Source of the DNA: Heliocidaris tuberculata
Lineage: Eukaryota; Echinodermata; Echinoidea; Camarodonta; Echinometridae
NCBI GenBank assembly: GCA_025618425.1
Contig: CM046833.1
Coordinates: 9,373,429-9,437,428, forward strand
DNA: 64,000 nt
Direction of reading: 5' to 3'
The translations under genes and the position numbers were made by a program. Shown here one piece after another: positions 1 through 10,959 of this stretch; position 1 is the first letter of the stretch, and each line of letters opens with the position of its first letter. The notes below the pieces were generated by a model that was given only the letters and a program-made list of their open reading frames with translations, was not told where the DNA came from and ran no database searches.

Positions 1-165
1 AGTTTCAAAATATCAACATTTTATCAGATTATGAACAATTGGATATTTACAATTAATTTGACACCAGATTTGAGATGATGAGACAGATTTGAAATTGTGG
101 GGTTCATGTCCTTTATTGCTTGGAATTGCCCATTATCATGATTATGACAAAAAAACAATCTAGAA

Positions 166-446
166 CAGGGGCGGCGCCAGGGTATTTTGATAGGAGGGGC
201 AAGACGACCTAAAGATGACGTCATATTTTTTTTCTCCATTAAATAACAGGGGTAATATAGAGTTATATGTTTAAGACCTCTCTTTTTAATACTCCGCTTT
301 CTTCTTTCTTCCCTTTTCTTCCCTTTTTTCTCTCCTTTTCTTCTTTCTTTTCTTTTTTTTCTTTTTTCACTACTTGAAAAATCATAGGGGGGGGCGGGGC
401 GGTCGCCCCCTCTGCCCCCCCCCCCCCCCCTGTAGCGCCGCCCCTG
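166..446. mobile_element. hAT-type MITE with 8-bp target duplication
   Basis: The ends are short inverted repeats of the CAGGGGCGGCGCC type and the copy is flanked on both sides by ATCTAGAA (158-165 and 447-454), a perfect 8-bp duplication as made by hAT transposases. The interior is C/T-rich with long G and C runs and has no coding capacity, so it is non-autonomous. Confidence 0.85.
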
Positions 447-454
447 ATCTAGAA

Positions 455-767
455 GTTATTGAGAAAGCTTGATTCTGGAATATGAACAATAATTGTGTAT
501 TTTGATGGTTTGGAATCATCAGAATTTCTATTTCTTTAATTGAATTAGTTTTACTCATTTTAAAATTTACATACAGGGAAAAACATTGAAAACTCACATG
601 GGTATAAACGCATGGGACAGTACATTTTTTTTTTCTTCACCTTTACCTGAACTTAACTTTCTCTTTAAGTCATAATTATCATGCCTTTTTAAAGTCAATA
701 TGACGTTGCCCAAGCCTTGTTATCTGTCGCAGAGATATTTCTTCCTCTGCATTTTTTCCTATCAAAG
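455..767. other. Non-coding stretch before EGF exon
   Basis: AT-rich sequence with no exon recognised. It probably is the intron upstream of the EGF exon, ending in a pyrimidine-rich tract at about 735-760. Confidence 0.4.
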
Positions 768-872
768 ATTGTCTGTCCAACCCGTGCATGAATGGAGGCA
801 CCTGCCAGGAAAGCGACACAGGATTCAACTGTACATGTCCAGACGGATATAGCGGTGAGAGGTGTGAGCAAG
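768..872 (+). CDS. EGF-like domain exon of a secreted/mosaic protein
   Basis: The exon lies between an acceptor (..ATCAAAG) and a GTAAGT donor and is phase 1-1, 105 nt, the classical symmetrical EGF module. The translation has six cysteines in EGF spacing, with NPCMNGGTC in the first half and CTCPDGYSGERC at the end. EGF modules are extracellular and mediate protein contacts. It is followed by a Thr/Ser/Pro-rich exon and a somatomedin-B exon, all in phase 1, which suggests one mosaic gene on the plus strand. The calcium-binding consensus (D-x-D/N) is not evident. The rest of the gene is outside the recognisable part of the window. Confidence 0.8.
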
Positions 873-1166
873 GTAAGTCCACAATGACAACAGAAACCTA
901 CATTTCTCTTTTCTCTTTTTCTTTTTAGTGTGAACACCTGAAATTTGATTCAGAATAGAAAAAAAAATGTTTATGTTTAGAGGAAATCGTGACCCTTATA
1001 TTCCAATAGAAAATAAATTGCAATATAATTAGATATGGAATGAGAAAACTGTATTTACGATTTTGCAACTAATCGGGTGTTTTCAATATCCGACTGTAGG
1101 TCTTAAGACTAAAAAAAAAACAGGTAAGGATACCACATCGATGAGTTTATTATTATTTTGCATCAG

Positions 1167-1370
1167 CAACTTCTTTTTGTATAACGGAATATTCAACTAC
1201 TCCTGCTACTATATGTACAGGACAATCAACTACTCCTGCTAGTACAACAGGATCATCAACTACTCCTGCTACTACTACTGGACCATCAACTACTCCAGCC
1301 ACTACTACAGGACCATCATGTACTCCTGCCAGTGCTACAAGTTCATCAATTTTACCTGCTGTTACAGAGG
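1167..1370 (+). CDS. Thr/Ser/Pro-rich mucin-like exon
   Basis: A phase 1-1 open stretch of 204 nt between CATCAG and a weak GGTACT donor. It encodes about four imperfect repeats of a ten-residue unit of the type GPSTTPATTT, typical of an O-glycosylated stalk. The DNA is itself a roughly 30-bp minisatellite, so copy number is likely to vary. Position between the EGF and somatomedin-B exons and matching phase support its being a linker of the same protein. Exon borders are less certain than for its neighbours. Confidence 0.55.
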
Positions 1371-1804
1371 GTACTGAAAGTAGTTTTTACGCATGACCTT
1401 GTTAGGTAACATTTTGCATAATGCAGGTTGAGTAAAGAGATCATTAGTACTACAAACTCAAGGTGTAATTTGGAAATAACTTCTAATGGATACTCACTGA
1501 AGTTTTTCGTCTTTCACTCATAGGAATAAAACGTTGATGAGTGCAAGAAGAAAATGTCTATTGTATATTTATCCAAAATTGTCCTTTGATGATACATGTT
1601 TATAACACGACAATTAAACAGGCCTGTCAACAAAAATTGTGAGTGGGTATGCGGGTGTTCGTGCAATGAGAGGCGCGAGAAATTTCAAATTGCTTAAAAT
1701 TGGCTAGGGTTGATTTTGTGATTCTTCGCTTGCCGGCACACACAAGTCTTGATTATAGTATCGTGTACAATGATTGATACCTGGACACAATCTTTCTGCT
1801 CTAG
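1371..1804 (+). other. Intron of the EGF/SMB gene
   Basis: AT-rich sequence without recognisable elements; it ends in a CTGCTCTAG acceptor used by the somatomedin-B exon. Confidence 0.45.
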
Positions 1805-1918
1805 GTGCATCCTGCCGAGGGTGCTGTGAATGTGGCTCCATGTCAGGGTGTTTCTGCGATTTTATATGCCAAGGTGCTGGTGATTGCTGCTACGATTACG
1901 CCCAATTCTGCACCAATG
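1805..1918 (+). CDS. Somatomedin-B-like cysteine-rich exon
   Basis: A 114-nt phase 1-1 exon between CTCTAG and a GTGTGT donor. Its translation contains CFCDFIC followed by DCCYDY and a final cysteine, the core of the somatomedin-B disulfide knot (CxCDxxC...DCCxDYxxxC). Ten cysteines are visible against eight in the usual domain; the extra two are in the CRGCCEC start. SMB domains occur in secreted and surface proteins such as vitronectin and ENPP enzymes and bind protein partners. It follows the EGF and mucin-like exons in the same phase. Confidence 0.75.
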
Positions 1919-2214
1919 GTGTGTATTCATGGTGTATTGCCATTTTGGTATAATTGTCAATTAGTTTAACATCATTTGGTCTAATATCAGTTTGTCCACT
2001 ATACAACTGATCTAATCAACATATTGTCCCATCAGCGTTTCATCCAATATTTAGTAGGGCTAACTGAAATTTAGATAACCATTTTTTTTCTACTAGTTAT
2101 TTGGTCTAATCAGTTTATTTTGCCATTTAGTCTATTTACCGTATGATCCGTTATCAATTATTCCAATCGCCATTTAGAATTTCATCAGTTTAATATCATC
2201 AACTAGTCTTGCTT

Positions 2215-2495
2215 CCAATACAGGATCATCAACTTTATCTGCTAGTACTACAGGATCATCAACTACTCGTCCTAATACTACAGGACAATGAACTCCTCAT
2301 CCTACTACTCCAGGGCAATCAACTAATCCAGCTACTACTTCAGGACAATCACAAACCCCTGCTACTACTACTACTACAGGACAATCAACTACTCCTGCTA
2401 CTACTACGGGGCAACCAACTGCTCCTGTCACTACTACAGGACTATCAAATACTCCTGCTACTGCTAAAGGACAGTCACCAAGGGCAGTCACCTAC
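2215..2495 (+). repeat. Second, degenerate mucin-like minisatellite
   Basis: About nine copies of the same 30-bp unit as the 1.2-kb exon (ACTACTCCTGCT...ACAGGACAATCA). In the Thr/Pro frame a TGA interrupts at about 2288, so this copy is probably a decayed duplicate of the mucin exon or a non-coding expansion. If it is spliced, only the part before the stop could be used. Confidence 0.6.
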
Positions 2496-3149
2496 TTCTG
2501 CTTTTACTACAGGCCTACATCATTTTCATCATGTTTTAAAAAGTCTAGCAATATATTCTGATTTTCAGGAATTTTCTTAATTTCAATTTACGTGGATTTA
2601 GCGCCTTTTGGAATGAAACTCATTCGATTGTCTTTGGAGCGTGTTTTAAACAATTTTTTACAATTCAAATTAAGTATGAAATACATTGATATTGCTAGTA
2701 AAGTAAATTGTTCATCTTTTTAAGAAAATGTGCTTTGTTGATAAATTTTGTTTGGAATTTCCCCCCCCCCCCCTTTTTTTTCATTTCCCCCCTAAATGTA
2801 CGTATGTCAGAAGTCATTTCCACGAAGATTCACCAAAAGGGTTGATGGTTTAGGTTGATGGTTTTCATGGTTTATTTTACCTGACTGCTAAGAAAACATG
2901 TGTATGCTTGTAAGTAAGCAACAAGGACAGGGGACCGACCGTTTTAAGTCCACTCCGAGGGACTTGGTAATAAGGATTAATGCCTTTGTATTGTATTGTA
3001 TTGTATTTTTTCCGTCAAATAAAACAGCAAATAATAAAACATTCACAATTATGAAAACAAACTGATTAAAAAAGAAGAGGGAGGGATGGCCCTACGCAGC
3101 GTTGTTGCCATAACAACGCTGTTTTACAGAGGGGGTCCCTATAGACATA
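2496..3149. other. Non-coding; putative SINE-like tail
   Basis: No exon recognised. Around 2915-3008 a GC-rich segment (GGGGACCGACCGTTTTAAGT, then CTCCGAGGGAC) runs into a (TTGTA)n tail, the form of a SINE 3' part. A C-run lies at 2761-2773. Confidence 0.35.
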
Positions 3150-3402
3150 GGCCCGTATTCTGAACTCCGGTTTAACTTAAAATCCAGTCTAAGTTAAACC
3201 AAAGCTTTAATTAAAACTGACTAAAACCGTAAGTCCCGTCTAAATTTCTGTACAAAGTTAAGCCATATTAGACTGCAGTTTAAGTTAAACTGGAGTTCAG
3301 AATGTGTTTTTCTAAAACTCTTGTTCAAAGGGCAGTTTTAGACTGCGTTTAAACCACACTTAGACTGTGGTTTAAGTTAAACCAGAGTTCAGAATACGGG
3401 CC
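3150..3402. mobile_element. MITE with GGCCCGTATTCTGAACTC termini
   Basis: Terminal inverted repeats of about 30 bp begin GGCCCGTATTCTGAACTC at both ends, and ATA flanks both sides. The interior is made of repeated TTTAAGTTAAACC-like words in both orientations. No coding capacity. A relative with the same outer sequence is at 15386-15578. Confidence 0.75.
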
Positions 3403-3464
3403 ATAAAAAACATGTAAATATAAATTAACAGGAGAAAAGTTGACAACTTACAAAAGTGAAAGAA

Positions 3465-3545
3465 ACGAAAGAGTACCACTTGGTTTCGAACCCGGGTCAC
3501 CCAGTTACGAGACCACTGCCTCTACCATCGGGCCTCCTTAAAGGG
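3465..3545 (-). repeat. tRNA-like SINE head
   Basis: On the minus strand, a promoter-like A-box region (GGTAGAGGCAGTGG) is followed by a B-box (CCGGGTTCGAAACC). No full cloverleaf or 3' tail was resolved, so this is a tRNA-derived SINE remnant rather than a tRNA gene. Confidence 0.45.
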
Positions 3546-4069
3546 AGGCTCACAAAACACATCGGCATTGCCACTTGGGTATCGATTATGAAAGATATTG
3601 TTCTTCAACATGAAAATTCATACTGGACTATGAAACTACCATTATTTCTCTTCATGTCAGTGAAAACCCCGTCAGATTTGGTCTGGTAGTCATAAAGAAA
3701 TAGGGATACTTTTAAAGCATGCCATGGATTCCTTTCTTACATCTTTTGTCACTTGAATGTTCTTGGCATCAACATGAATGAAAATATTTTGTTCATGATT
3801 GCCATGTTCAGATGTTTACCTGCATATTCAATTCTTGATTTCATGGTTGTTTCGGGCCGAAGTTCACGTCGAATTAGCCATTGATTTTCCGACAAGCAAA
3901 CAAATTAACAAGTGAAATTTTGAATTTCACGATTACAACAAGCGTTATCATTCTTCACCGTCAACCAGTAATCGAACCCGCAGCAAAATGTAAAGGAAGA
4001 AATAATTGACCACCCCAAGTACAATTGCAGATTACATGACCACACAAAAAGGGGTGGGGGCACTCGTGT
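3546..4069. other. Non-coding stretch
   Basis: AT-rich sequence with no exon or repeat that I recognise. Confidence 0.35.
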
Positions 4070-4470
4070 TTCCGAATGGTTTTTTTTTCCGAATTTCCCA
4101 TACTATATAGGAAGTTCGTAATTCCGAAAATGAAAAGGGGTTCATAATTCCGAACATATGCTGCATTAGTCCGAAGGTTAGTTATTCCGAAGGTTTATTT
4201 TTCGAGAATGAAATAGGGTTCGTATTTTCGAAAATGGAAAGGGGTTTATAATTCCGAAAACGATATAGGGTTCATTATTCCTAAGGTTCGTAATTCAGAA
4301 AAATGATGTAGTGTTCTATTACGTTTTCGGATTTATAAACTTTCGGAATTATGAACCTCTTCCATTTGCGGAAATATGTACCCTATTTCATTTTCGGAAT
4401 CACGAACCTTCGGAATTATAAACTTTCGGGGTAAAACGAACCTTTAGAGTAATGAACCTTCGGAAAAATG
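4070..4470. repeat. Fold-back array of TTCCGAA words
   Basis: A roughly 34-bp unit (GGTTCGTAATTCCGAAAATGAAATAG and variants) is repeated about five times in one orientation to about 4310, then its reverse complement (TTTTCGGAATTATGAACC) repeats to 4470. The whole block can fold into one long imperfect hairpin. Confidence 0.7.
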
Positions 4471-4853
4471 ACATTAAACCACAAAAAGAGCGGTCCTGAA
4501 AAATAAAATCTTTTATTAAAAATAAAATCTTTCATAAACATCAATTGTGCATCTGTGTGTTTGTTGTTGTTGTTGTTATTTGCTGTTGTTGTTGTCTTGA
4601 CAAAATATGAGGAGAAAGTCAAATTATAATTTTATGAAAGTGGCCTGAATGTAGTCTGCAAGCACAGACCCTATATTTAACACATTATCAGAAAAATCAT
4701 TGGGACTTGAGAGAAACCTAATTCAGCTACCTTCTGGTGGTGCCAAGAACAGCTATAGTACATGGCCTAATGTAGTCTTACAGTGCAGACACTCTTTTAC
4801 GACTGACCAAGGTTTGTGCCTGAAAACTAGCCTGAATGCCAACTTGAGGAAAC

Positions 4854-4887
<34 letters not shown>

Positions 4888-5140
4888 AACATGTTAAGGT
4901 TTCACGTATGTCGAGGTTCGAAACCGTAACTTTGGCTTTAAAACGTAACTCGCCGCCTATGCTACCAGAAATAAAGTATCTGCCAGTGCGTACGCGCGGG
5001 CAAGCAGCACATTCGTGTATGCATACATAAAGTGTGGCCGGTGTATGTTTTGTGTGTTCACAACCCTGCTCTCTGCATGGTCGCTACCTCGTTGCAGCAG
5101 CCTTGTCCACGATTAATGCGAGAACTAGGCCTATCCTTTT
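4471..5140. other. Non-coding with (TA)n
   Basis: Contains (TTG)n at 4560-4595 and a TA microsatellite at about 4853-4886. No exon recognised. Confidence 0.4.
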
Positions 5141-5275
5141 CTAAGATCCGGGTAGGGGGGGGGGGGGGGGGCGAATCGGCCGCGGCCCCCCCTTTCGTTT
5201 GCTAATGACCTTTTTTTTTTTTTTAGTAATCACGCACAAAAAATCGGCACCGGCACCCTCTTTTTTTGTTGATGA

Positions 5276-5328
<53 letters not shown>

Positions 5329-5396
5329 TCATCACACAAAAATATTCGACCGAATTTTCGCCCCCCCCCATTTGGTGAATCCTGGATCCGCCACTG
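5141..5396. mobile_element. hAT-like element remnant with G and T runs
   Basis: The right end reads GGATCCGCCACTG, the usual hAT MITE terminus here. Internal GACCTTTTTT...TAGTAATCACGCACA segments repeat twice, with a T run of about 46 and a G run of 16. A reverse-orientation relative is at 7495-7630. The left end is not clear. Confidence 0.5.
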
Positions 5397-5439
5397 AGCC
5401 TTCATGTATCAAATGACAGGAGAATGAACATAACATGAA

Positions 5440-5995
5440 CATGTGTCTTTCTCTTCTTCGCCCTCCTCCATCTCCCTCTGGCTTCTTGTTCTTGTTCTTG
5501 TTCTTTTTTCTTCTTGGTTCTTTTTTATATATTTTCCTTTTTATCTTCTTCTCCTCCTCCTCCTTCTTCTTCTTTCTCTTCTTCGCCCTCCTCCATCTTC
5601 CTCTGGCTTCTTCTTCTCCTTTTTTCTTCTTAATTCTTCTTCTCCTTTTTCTTCTTCTCCTCCTCCTTCTTCCTCCTCCTTCTTCCTCCTCTTCTTCTTT
5701 CTCTTCTTCGTCCTCCTCCATCTTCCTCTGGCTTCTTCTTCTTCTTCTTTTTTTCTTAATTCTTCTTCTCCTTTTTTTCTTCTTAATTCTCCTCCTTTTT
5801 CTTCTCCTTCCTCTTTTTCTTTTTTATTTTCTTCTTAATTCTTTTTTCTTCTTTTTTTCTTCTTAATTCTTCTCCCCCTTTTTCTTCTTCTTTTTTCCTC
5901 CGGCTTCTTTTCTTCTTCTTCTTCTTCTTCTTCCTCCATCTTCCTCTGGCTTCTTCTTCTTCTTCTCCTTCTTCTTCTTCTTCTCGCCCTTCCTT
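5440..5995. repeat. Polypyrimidine minisatellite (CTT/CTC-rich)
   Basis: Almost pure C/T. A higher-order unit of about 125 bp marked by CCCTCCTCCATCTTCCTCTGG-like words recurs near 5461, 5586 and 5713, with another at about 5930. The long Leu/Ser/Phe or Lys/Glu open frames across it are compositional, not genes. Confidence 0.85.
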
Positions 5996-6816
5996 ACTTT
6001 TCTGTTGTTTTATAACTCGTCTTCCAATTATTAGTATCATTATAATTATATCTTTGTCGTTGTCATAATCATAGATTATATTCATACTACCAATTAAAAA
6101 TCCTACTTTTAATCATGTTAATTGAATGGTGTGTGGAAAGAAAGACCGAGATGTTACAGTCGCGCACAAGTTCTTGTGAATTGGAATCACTCGAAGTGAG
6201 ATCAACTTTTGCAACGCGGAATACTAAAAAAATTGTAAGGTTAACATTTCAAAATGTATTTTTTGCAGATCTATTCGCATATCACGGTCATCTGTATTTT
6301 CTTAACTTGTTCATTGGGCAGAGTTTTAAAATCAAAATTATTTTGTGTATTCAAATTTAACTCTTCTGCTAAAATATTTTACGCTCATTCTAAGGATGGG
6401 AGCAATTACACCCTTCCAAAACCATTTCCCAGCATGCAGGGCTTCTTTTTCCCCAAAAAACTGAGGTAAACTTTGGTAAAGGATAAAGCTCGGGATCTTC
6501 TGAGATCTCAAAAGCCTTTGCCTATATATTTACTGGATAGTAAGCCTATATATTCAAGAACCCTTCAACTATTTGAAGGATTTTAACCGAATTTGGCACA
6601 AGTAGGTATAAGAATGTAATGATGAAGTAATTAGATTTTCGGCTCAGGGATCAAAGATCAAAGGTCACAGGACCAAAAATCTTGTAAAAATCAGAACAAA
6701 AAAAAAAAATCGCCCAATCATTGTGACTGGGGTAACTTCAAAACCATTCGAAGGATTTCTGACCAAACTTGCTCAAACTGATTTTATTTTGATGAGAGGG
6801 GCCAAAAAAAAAACAA
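5996..6816. other. Non-coding stretch
   Basis: AT-rich, no gene recognised. Two similar segments (ATTTGAAGGATTTTAACCGAA near 6571 and CATTCGAAGGATTTCTGACC near 6746) suggest an old duplicated repeat. Confidence 0.35.
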
Positions 6817-7043
6817 GGCCGTACGCACAAATTTTTTTCGGGGGGGGGGGCAAATTTTTTAACAATAACTTAGAACACTGAAAGCGCCGAGCCGAAAGTT
6901 TTTGCTTTTTCCGACCTGAAATTGAGCGATTTGGTGCATATTTGGGGTGAATTTAAGAAAATTTTAAATTATTATGAAAAAATATATCATTTTGAAAATG
7001 TCAGGGGGGCAATTGCCCCCCCCCCCCCCCGCTGAGTACGGCC
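6817..7043. mobile_element. Putative MITE with GGCCGTAC ends
   Basis: Begins GGCCGTACGC and ends GAGTACGGCC, an 8-bp inverted repeat, with G and C runs just inside both ends. No target duplication was seen, so the call is tentative. Confidence 0.45.
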
Positions 7044-7494
7044 ATGGCCAAAAATATAAATACAGAGGTAAAGTAGATTCACTGTCGACTGCGCGCGGTC
7101 GAAATTTATGCCTCCGCCATTGCCATATCAGAAAAGTATTCTAATAGTAACCTCCACGACTACTCCGAAAACTCATTCAGTTCATGGTTACATGTTCATC
7201 CACAAATCTTTCTGCCTTGTGACCTGTGACACCCCCCCCCCCCCCAATTTAATCAGTTCATCCTTACATGCCCTTACAAAAATTGAGCCAATTTATTTAA
7301 AAAAAAAAAAAAAGAAGATCTTTGAAGTTGTTGCGGTCACAATCTGTTTTTGGTGATTTTTTTCCATTTTTGTTAAATTTGTGACATGTGACCTTTGACC
7401 CCTTGAACCCAAAATCTAAACAGCGGATCAAGGATTCCCCCCCCCCTTCAAAAAAAAAAAGGAGGGCCGAAAATTAAGCTGATTTTTTTTTGTG

Positions 7495-7630
7495 ATGGGA
7501 AAAAAAGGTCATCAGGAAAAAAAGGGGGGGGGCGGAGCAGATTTGTTTGTGTGTGATTACTAAAAAAAAGGTCATCAGCCAAAAAAAGGGGGGCCGGGGC
7601 CGATTTGCCTCCCCCCGGATCTGCCGCTAT
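7495..7630. mobile_element. hAT-like remnant, reverse relative of the 5.2-kb copy
   Basis: Two AAAGGTCATCAG(C/G) modules followed by runs of G and a GGATCTGCCGCT end match the reverse complement of 5141-5396. Confidence 0.5.
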
Positions 7631-8880
7631 TAAGGCTCAATTTTATGGTGAGTGATCGATTGTGTTTGCATTCACACACACAGGAACACACGCACAGACA
7701 CGCACACATACACTCAATATTAGTATGAAAATCATTTTAATATATATTATGATGGTTATAAATTCAGGCTTGTTTTGATCTTATTTCACTGAAATGATAT
7801 CTGCATATCTAATGGCGTACACAAATAAAGATGTGAAAAAAAATTAGGCTTCAAATTCAACATTTAGTGTTTTTCAAAGAGCTAAAATGTAAAATATACC
7901 CTCTGTAGATACACTGTATAGTGGCATCATTTTCCTAGTGATAATAAATAAAATTTTCATAGATATCTTGATAGTGCATGTGTGTCACAGTGTCAGATCC
8001 TTTATTTTTTCGTTTTTAAAAATGAAAAAAATTGTAATTTTCTAACAGATCTACCAACTCACTTGGGTATAGGTAAATTTCATTTCCTATTTTCTATTGC
8101 CTTTCTCATTCAATCTCTTTGGAAGAGGTGTCATAAACATGTAGATGACAACTCTAGAACATGTATTTCTTTCCCAGTACTTCCATGTTTGCTAACCTAA
8201 GTATTTCGAGTTAATTTCTTGTAACAATTCAAATTTTATCCAATCACTGTCAATTGTTCTAATTCATTAATGTATGGAACCTAAAAAGTAAAATGTATAA
8301 CTGCTAAATGTAGAGAATCTTAGTTTTCCATAGATATCACCCAGGATATCATTTATACTGAGTGATTGCCTAATAATTTGGTCAAAATAGTTGGAAACTT
8401 ACTCATCATGATATTTAATTATTAACATACATTCCACAGTATAACAATAAAAACTCTCACTCAAATCAATGATTACAAAAGAACAAAGCAACAACTTTAT
8501 TAATCTATAAAAATGGCAAGGTGTTTTCAAGGAATGATTTCATGGATTGCTTGATTCAGCACATAATAAATGTACATTTGTGCAACAACAATAGTCATTG
8601 TCCCAAATACCTTGTTATAGCAAGTTTCCATTGTATAAAGAATGGAAATACCAACTACCATCAAGCTATTTTCATTATTGTACGTTCACTCAAAATTATC
8701 ATCTTTCTTACCATATAAGAGTCTGGCCTTCCTTGCCTAAAACTCTCTCAGCCACAGCTCAAACAAAATATTCACTGTATGCCTTTAACTTACAAGTCAT
8801 AATATTGAAAAGCAAGTACTAGTGAAACTTCCTATCCAAGTATCACTTTAGCTATCTGACCCTCTCTGGCCTACACCTCC
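7631..8880. other. Non-coding stretch
   Basis: AT-rich; a short (CA)n at about 7671-7710. Small open frames here lack splice context or family motifs. Confidence 0.35.
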
Positions 8881-8892
8881 CCCCCCCCCCCC

Positions 8893-9149
8893 AAAAAAAA
8901 AAGAAGAAGAAGAAGAAGAAGAAGAAGAAGAAGAAGAAGAAGAAGAAGAAGAAGAAGAAGAAGAAGAAGAAGAAGAAGAAGAAGAAGAAGAAGAAGAAGA
9001 AGAAGAAGAAGAAGAAGAAGAAGAAGAAGAAGAGAAGAAGAAGAAGAAGAAGAAGAAGAAGAAGAAGAAGAAGAAGAAGAAGAAGAAGAAGAAGAAGAAG
9101 AAGAAGAAGAAGAAGAAGAAGAAGAAGAAGAAGAAGAAGAAGAAGAAGA
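8893..9149. repeat. (GAA)n microsatellite
   Basis: About 257 bp of almost pure GAA/AAG with a single interruption (AGAGAAG near 9032), preceded by a 14-C and 9-A run. Long purine-pyrimidine tracts of this kind can form triplex DNA. Confidence 0.95.
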
Positions 9150-10437
9150 GGTGTACGAAACATAGGAAAACTTTTAATTCTTTTCAAATGTTATCAAAAG
9201 TTGCACCAGGTAGAGAGAATCAATAACATGACCACAAATTGTCAAAGGTAGGGGGGAGGGGGAGGGGCTGAATCAGCAGCTGCCCCTTCAGTATACATAT
9301 AACATAGGGATGAAGTAAATACATAGTGATGCCATGGCAGCAAACTGGCAAGATAAATAATCTAGTGGAATATAACAAGGTAATATTGCAAGTATACTGT
9401 ACTTTGTATTTTTTTCTAAAATGATCATAAGGCAAGCAACAGAAAAGTGCATACTTCTTCTCTGATCATCTCAAAAATTCTGAGCACACACTAAATGCAC
9501 TGTATAGCATATATTACAACCAATAATGCTTTTTTTCCAGAAGAAAACATTTTGATCATGGTTTAGCTAATATGAGACAGTGTAAATTTCACATTTCCTA
9601 CTTGAATTTAAGCTCACCAAACTATCCATTCTTCTAACTTTTCAAGCATCTTATAATTTTGACCCAATTTATGTTTCCTGTCAAGAATAGACTTTGGATT
9701 AACTTTGCTTAATGTCTTTTAGCCAGAACATAGTTTTGGTAAAGATAACATCTGAACTACATTCATTTTGGCCATTGCTATATTACTCTATCGTACACAT
9801 TTCCTGGTAGATATCATTTATTTGTAGTTTTGAGCATTTTAAATAATTTCTATTCAATTCTGAAAACAATAATTTTCTGTAGCTACCAGAACCCAAAATT
9901 ATCTGAAATGTCCTATTCTCACTAAATGGTTGTCATTCTAATTTTATTTGGTAATGATGGACAATTACGAAGAAGAAACCTCTTCACATTTTCGGTCCAA
10001 TAAATTGTGAAGTCATGAAGATGCCATAAAAATAATGGCCAAGTTATATGAGAAACAAATAATATACACACATAAGATACATGATAAAATATACATTACT
10101 TACAAAGAACATGTAACTTGAAACAATAAATGCAACTGAACATGTGCCGAAATGCAACAGACCATGATAAAATATACATTACTTACAAAGAACAAGTAAC
10201 TTGAAGCAATAAATGAAACTGAACATGTGCCGAAATGCCATTCCAGAATATTTATAAGACTAGAATTTAGAATGCAAAAGCCAACAGGCTGAACATCAGT
10301 ATACATCCAACAACTATAATCCTATATGGCTTTCCACATTTAAGCCAATTCAAGCCCCCTTATGCATGAGGGTAAAAATCTAAATATAAACAAAGGTTAT
10401 TTCACCCTCCGAATTTTTTATCATAGATTGATGCATA
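9150..10437. other. Non-coding with 83-bp tandem duplication
   Basis: AT-rich sequence without recognised exons. The segment starting GATAAAATATACATTACTT at about 10083 is repeated at about 10166 with few differences (83-bp period). Confidence 0.5.
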
Positions 10438-10448
10438 AGGTATAAAAG

Positions 10449-10958
10449 TTAGAATATCACACATAAAAAGTGCTCAAAATTTAAATCACTTTCAAATAAT
10501 GATAGTTTTATCCAAATCAGAGGGGCACAATTTCTAAACAATGGTTGGGTCTTCTGTACCGATGGTTTGGTATTCAACCATTTCTGTATGTTTATTTTGT
10601 TTAGTCCCACAAACACCTTTTGGATGCGCTTGGCCAGCTTTGCCGCTCCATCGCCAACAGTCTCCAAGAAGAAATTTTCCAGGATCTGATTAATCTCTTC
10701 ACTTCTTATCATCATACGGACCGATGAGTCTTGTGCCGGGAAAACAAGACGCTCCTCGAGTGCTCCCGACACTGGATTGTACATCCTTCGAACTGTCACT
10801 TCTGGCCACTGGCGCAAGAATCTTGAGACTTTATACCAGTCCTTATGCTCCTGTTTCGCTTCCTTTGTGGCCCCATGGTGACCTCTTTTCAGTGCCTGTA
10901 AGATCCTTTCGTAGGTGTCTGCATCCAATGCGGGCGGAGTCCTTGTCCTTTTGGGGAT
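10449..10958 (-). CDS. Exon of unrecognised protein, possibly TE-derived
   Basis: An open reading frame follows a good acceptor (TTTTAATTTCAG, reverse strand, near 10958) and begins SIPKRTRTPPALDADTYERI. Residues further on are basic and helical (AKQEHKDWYKVSRFLRQWPEV), then RSEEINQILENFF and a segment containing GLNKINIQKWLNTKP. The spacing resembles the zinc-binding HHCC-type region before retroviral-like integrase cores, but its cysteines and histidines are not in place, so I do not assign it. The last 30 or so residues before the stop look like intron read-through, so the real exon end may be near 10500. No partner exon was found. Confidence 0.4.
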   Translation of the reverse strand: MPKRTRTPPALDADTYERILQALKRGHHGATKEAKQEHKDWYKVSRFLRQWPEVTVRRMYNPVSGALEERLVFPAQDSSVRMMIRSEEINQILENFFLETVGDGAAKLAKRIQKVFVGLNKINIQKWLNTKPSVQKTQPLFRNCAPLIWIKLSLFESDLNFEHFLCVIF

Positions 10959-10959
10959 A

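Noticed and set aside
5435..5866. 143- and 131-codon open frames
   Set aside because: Pure C/T microsatellite; the Leu/Ser/Phe composition results from the repeat and both strands are open.
8852..9187. 111-codon frame of Leu and Phe
   Set aside because: Translation of a (GAA)n microsatellite.
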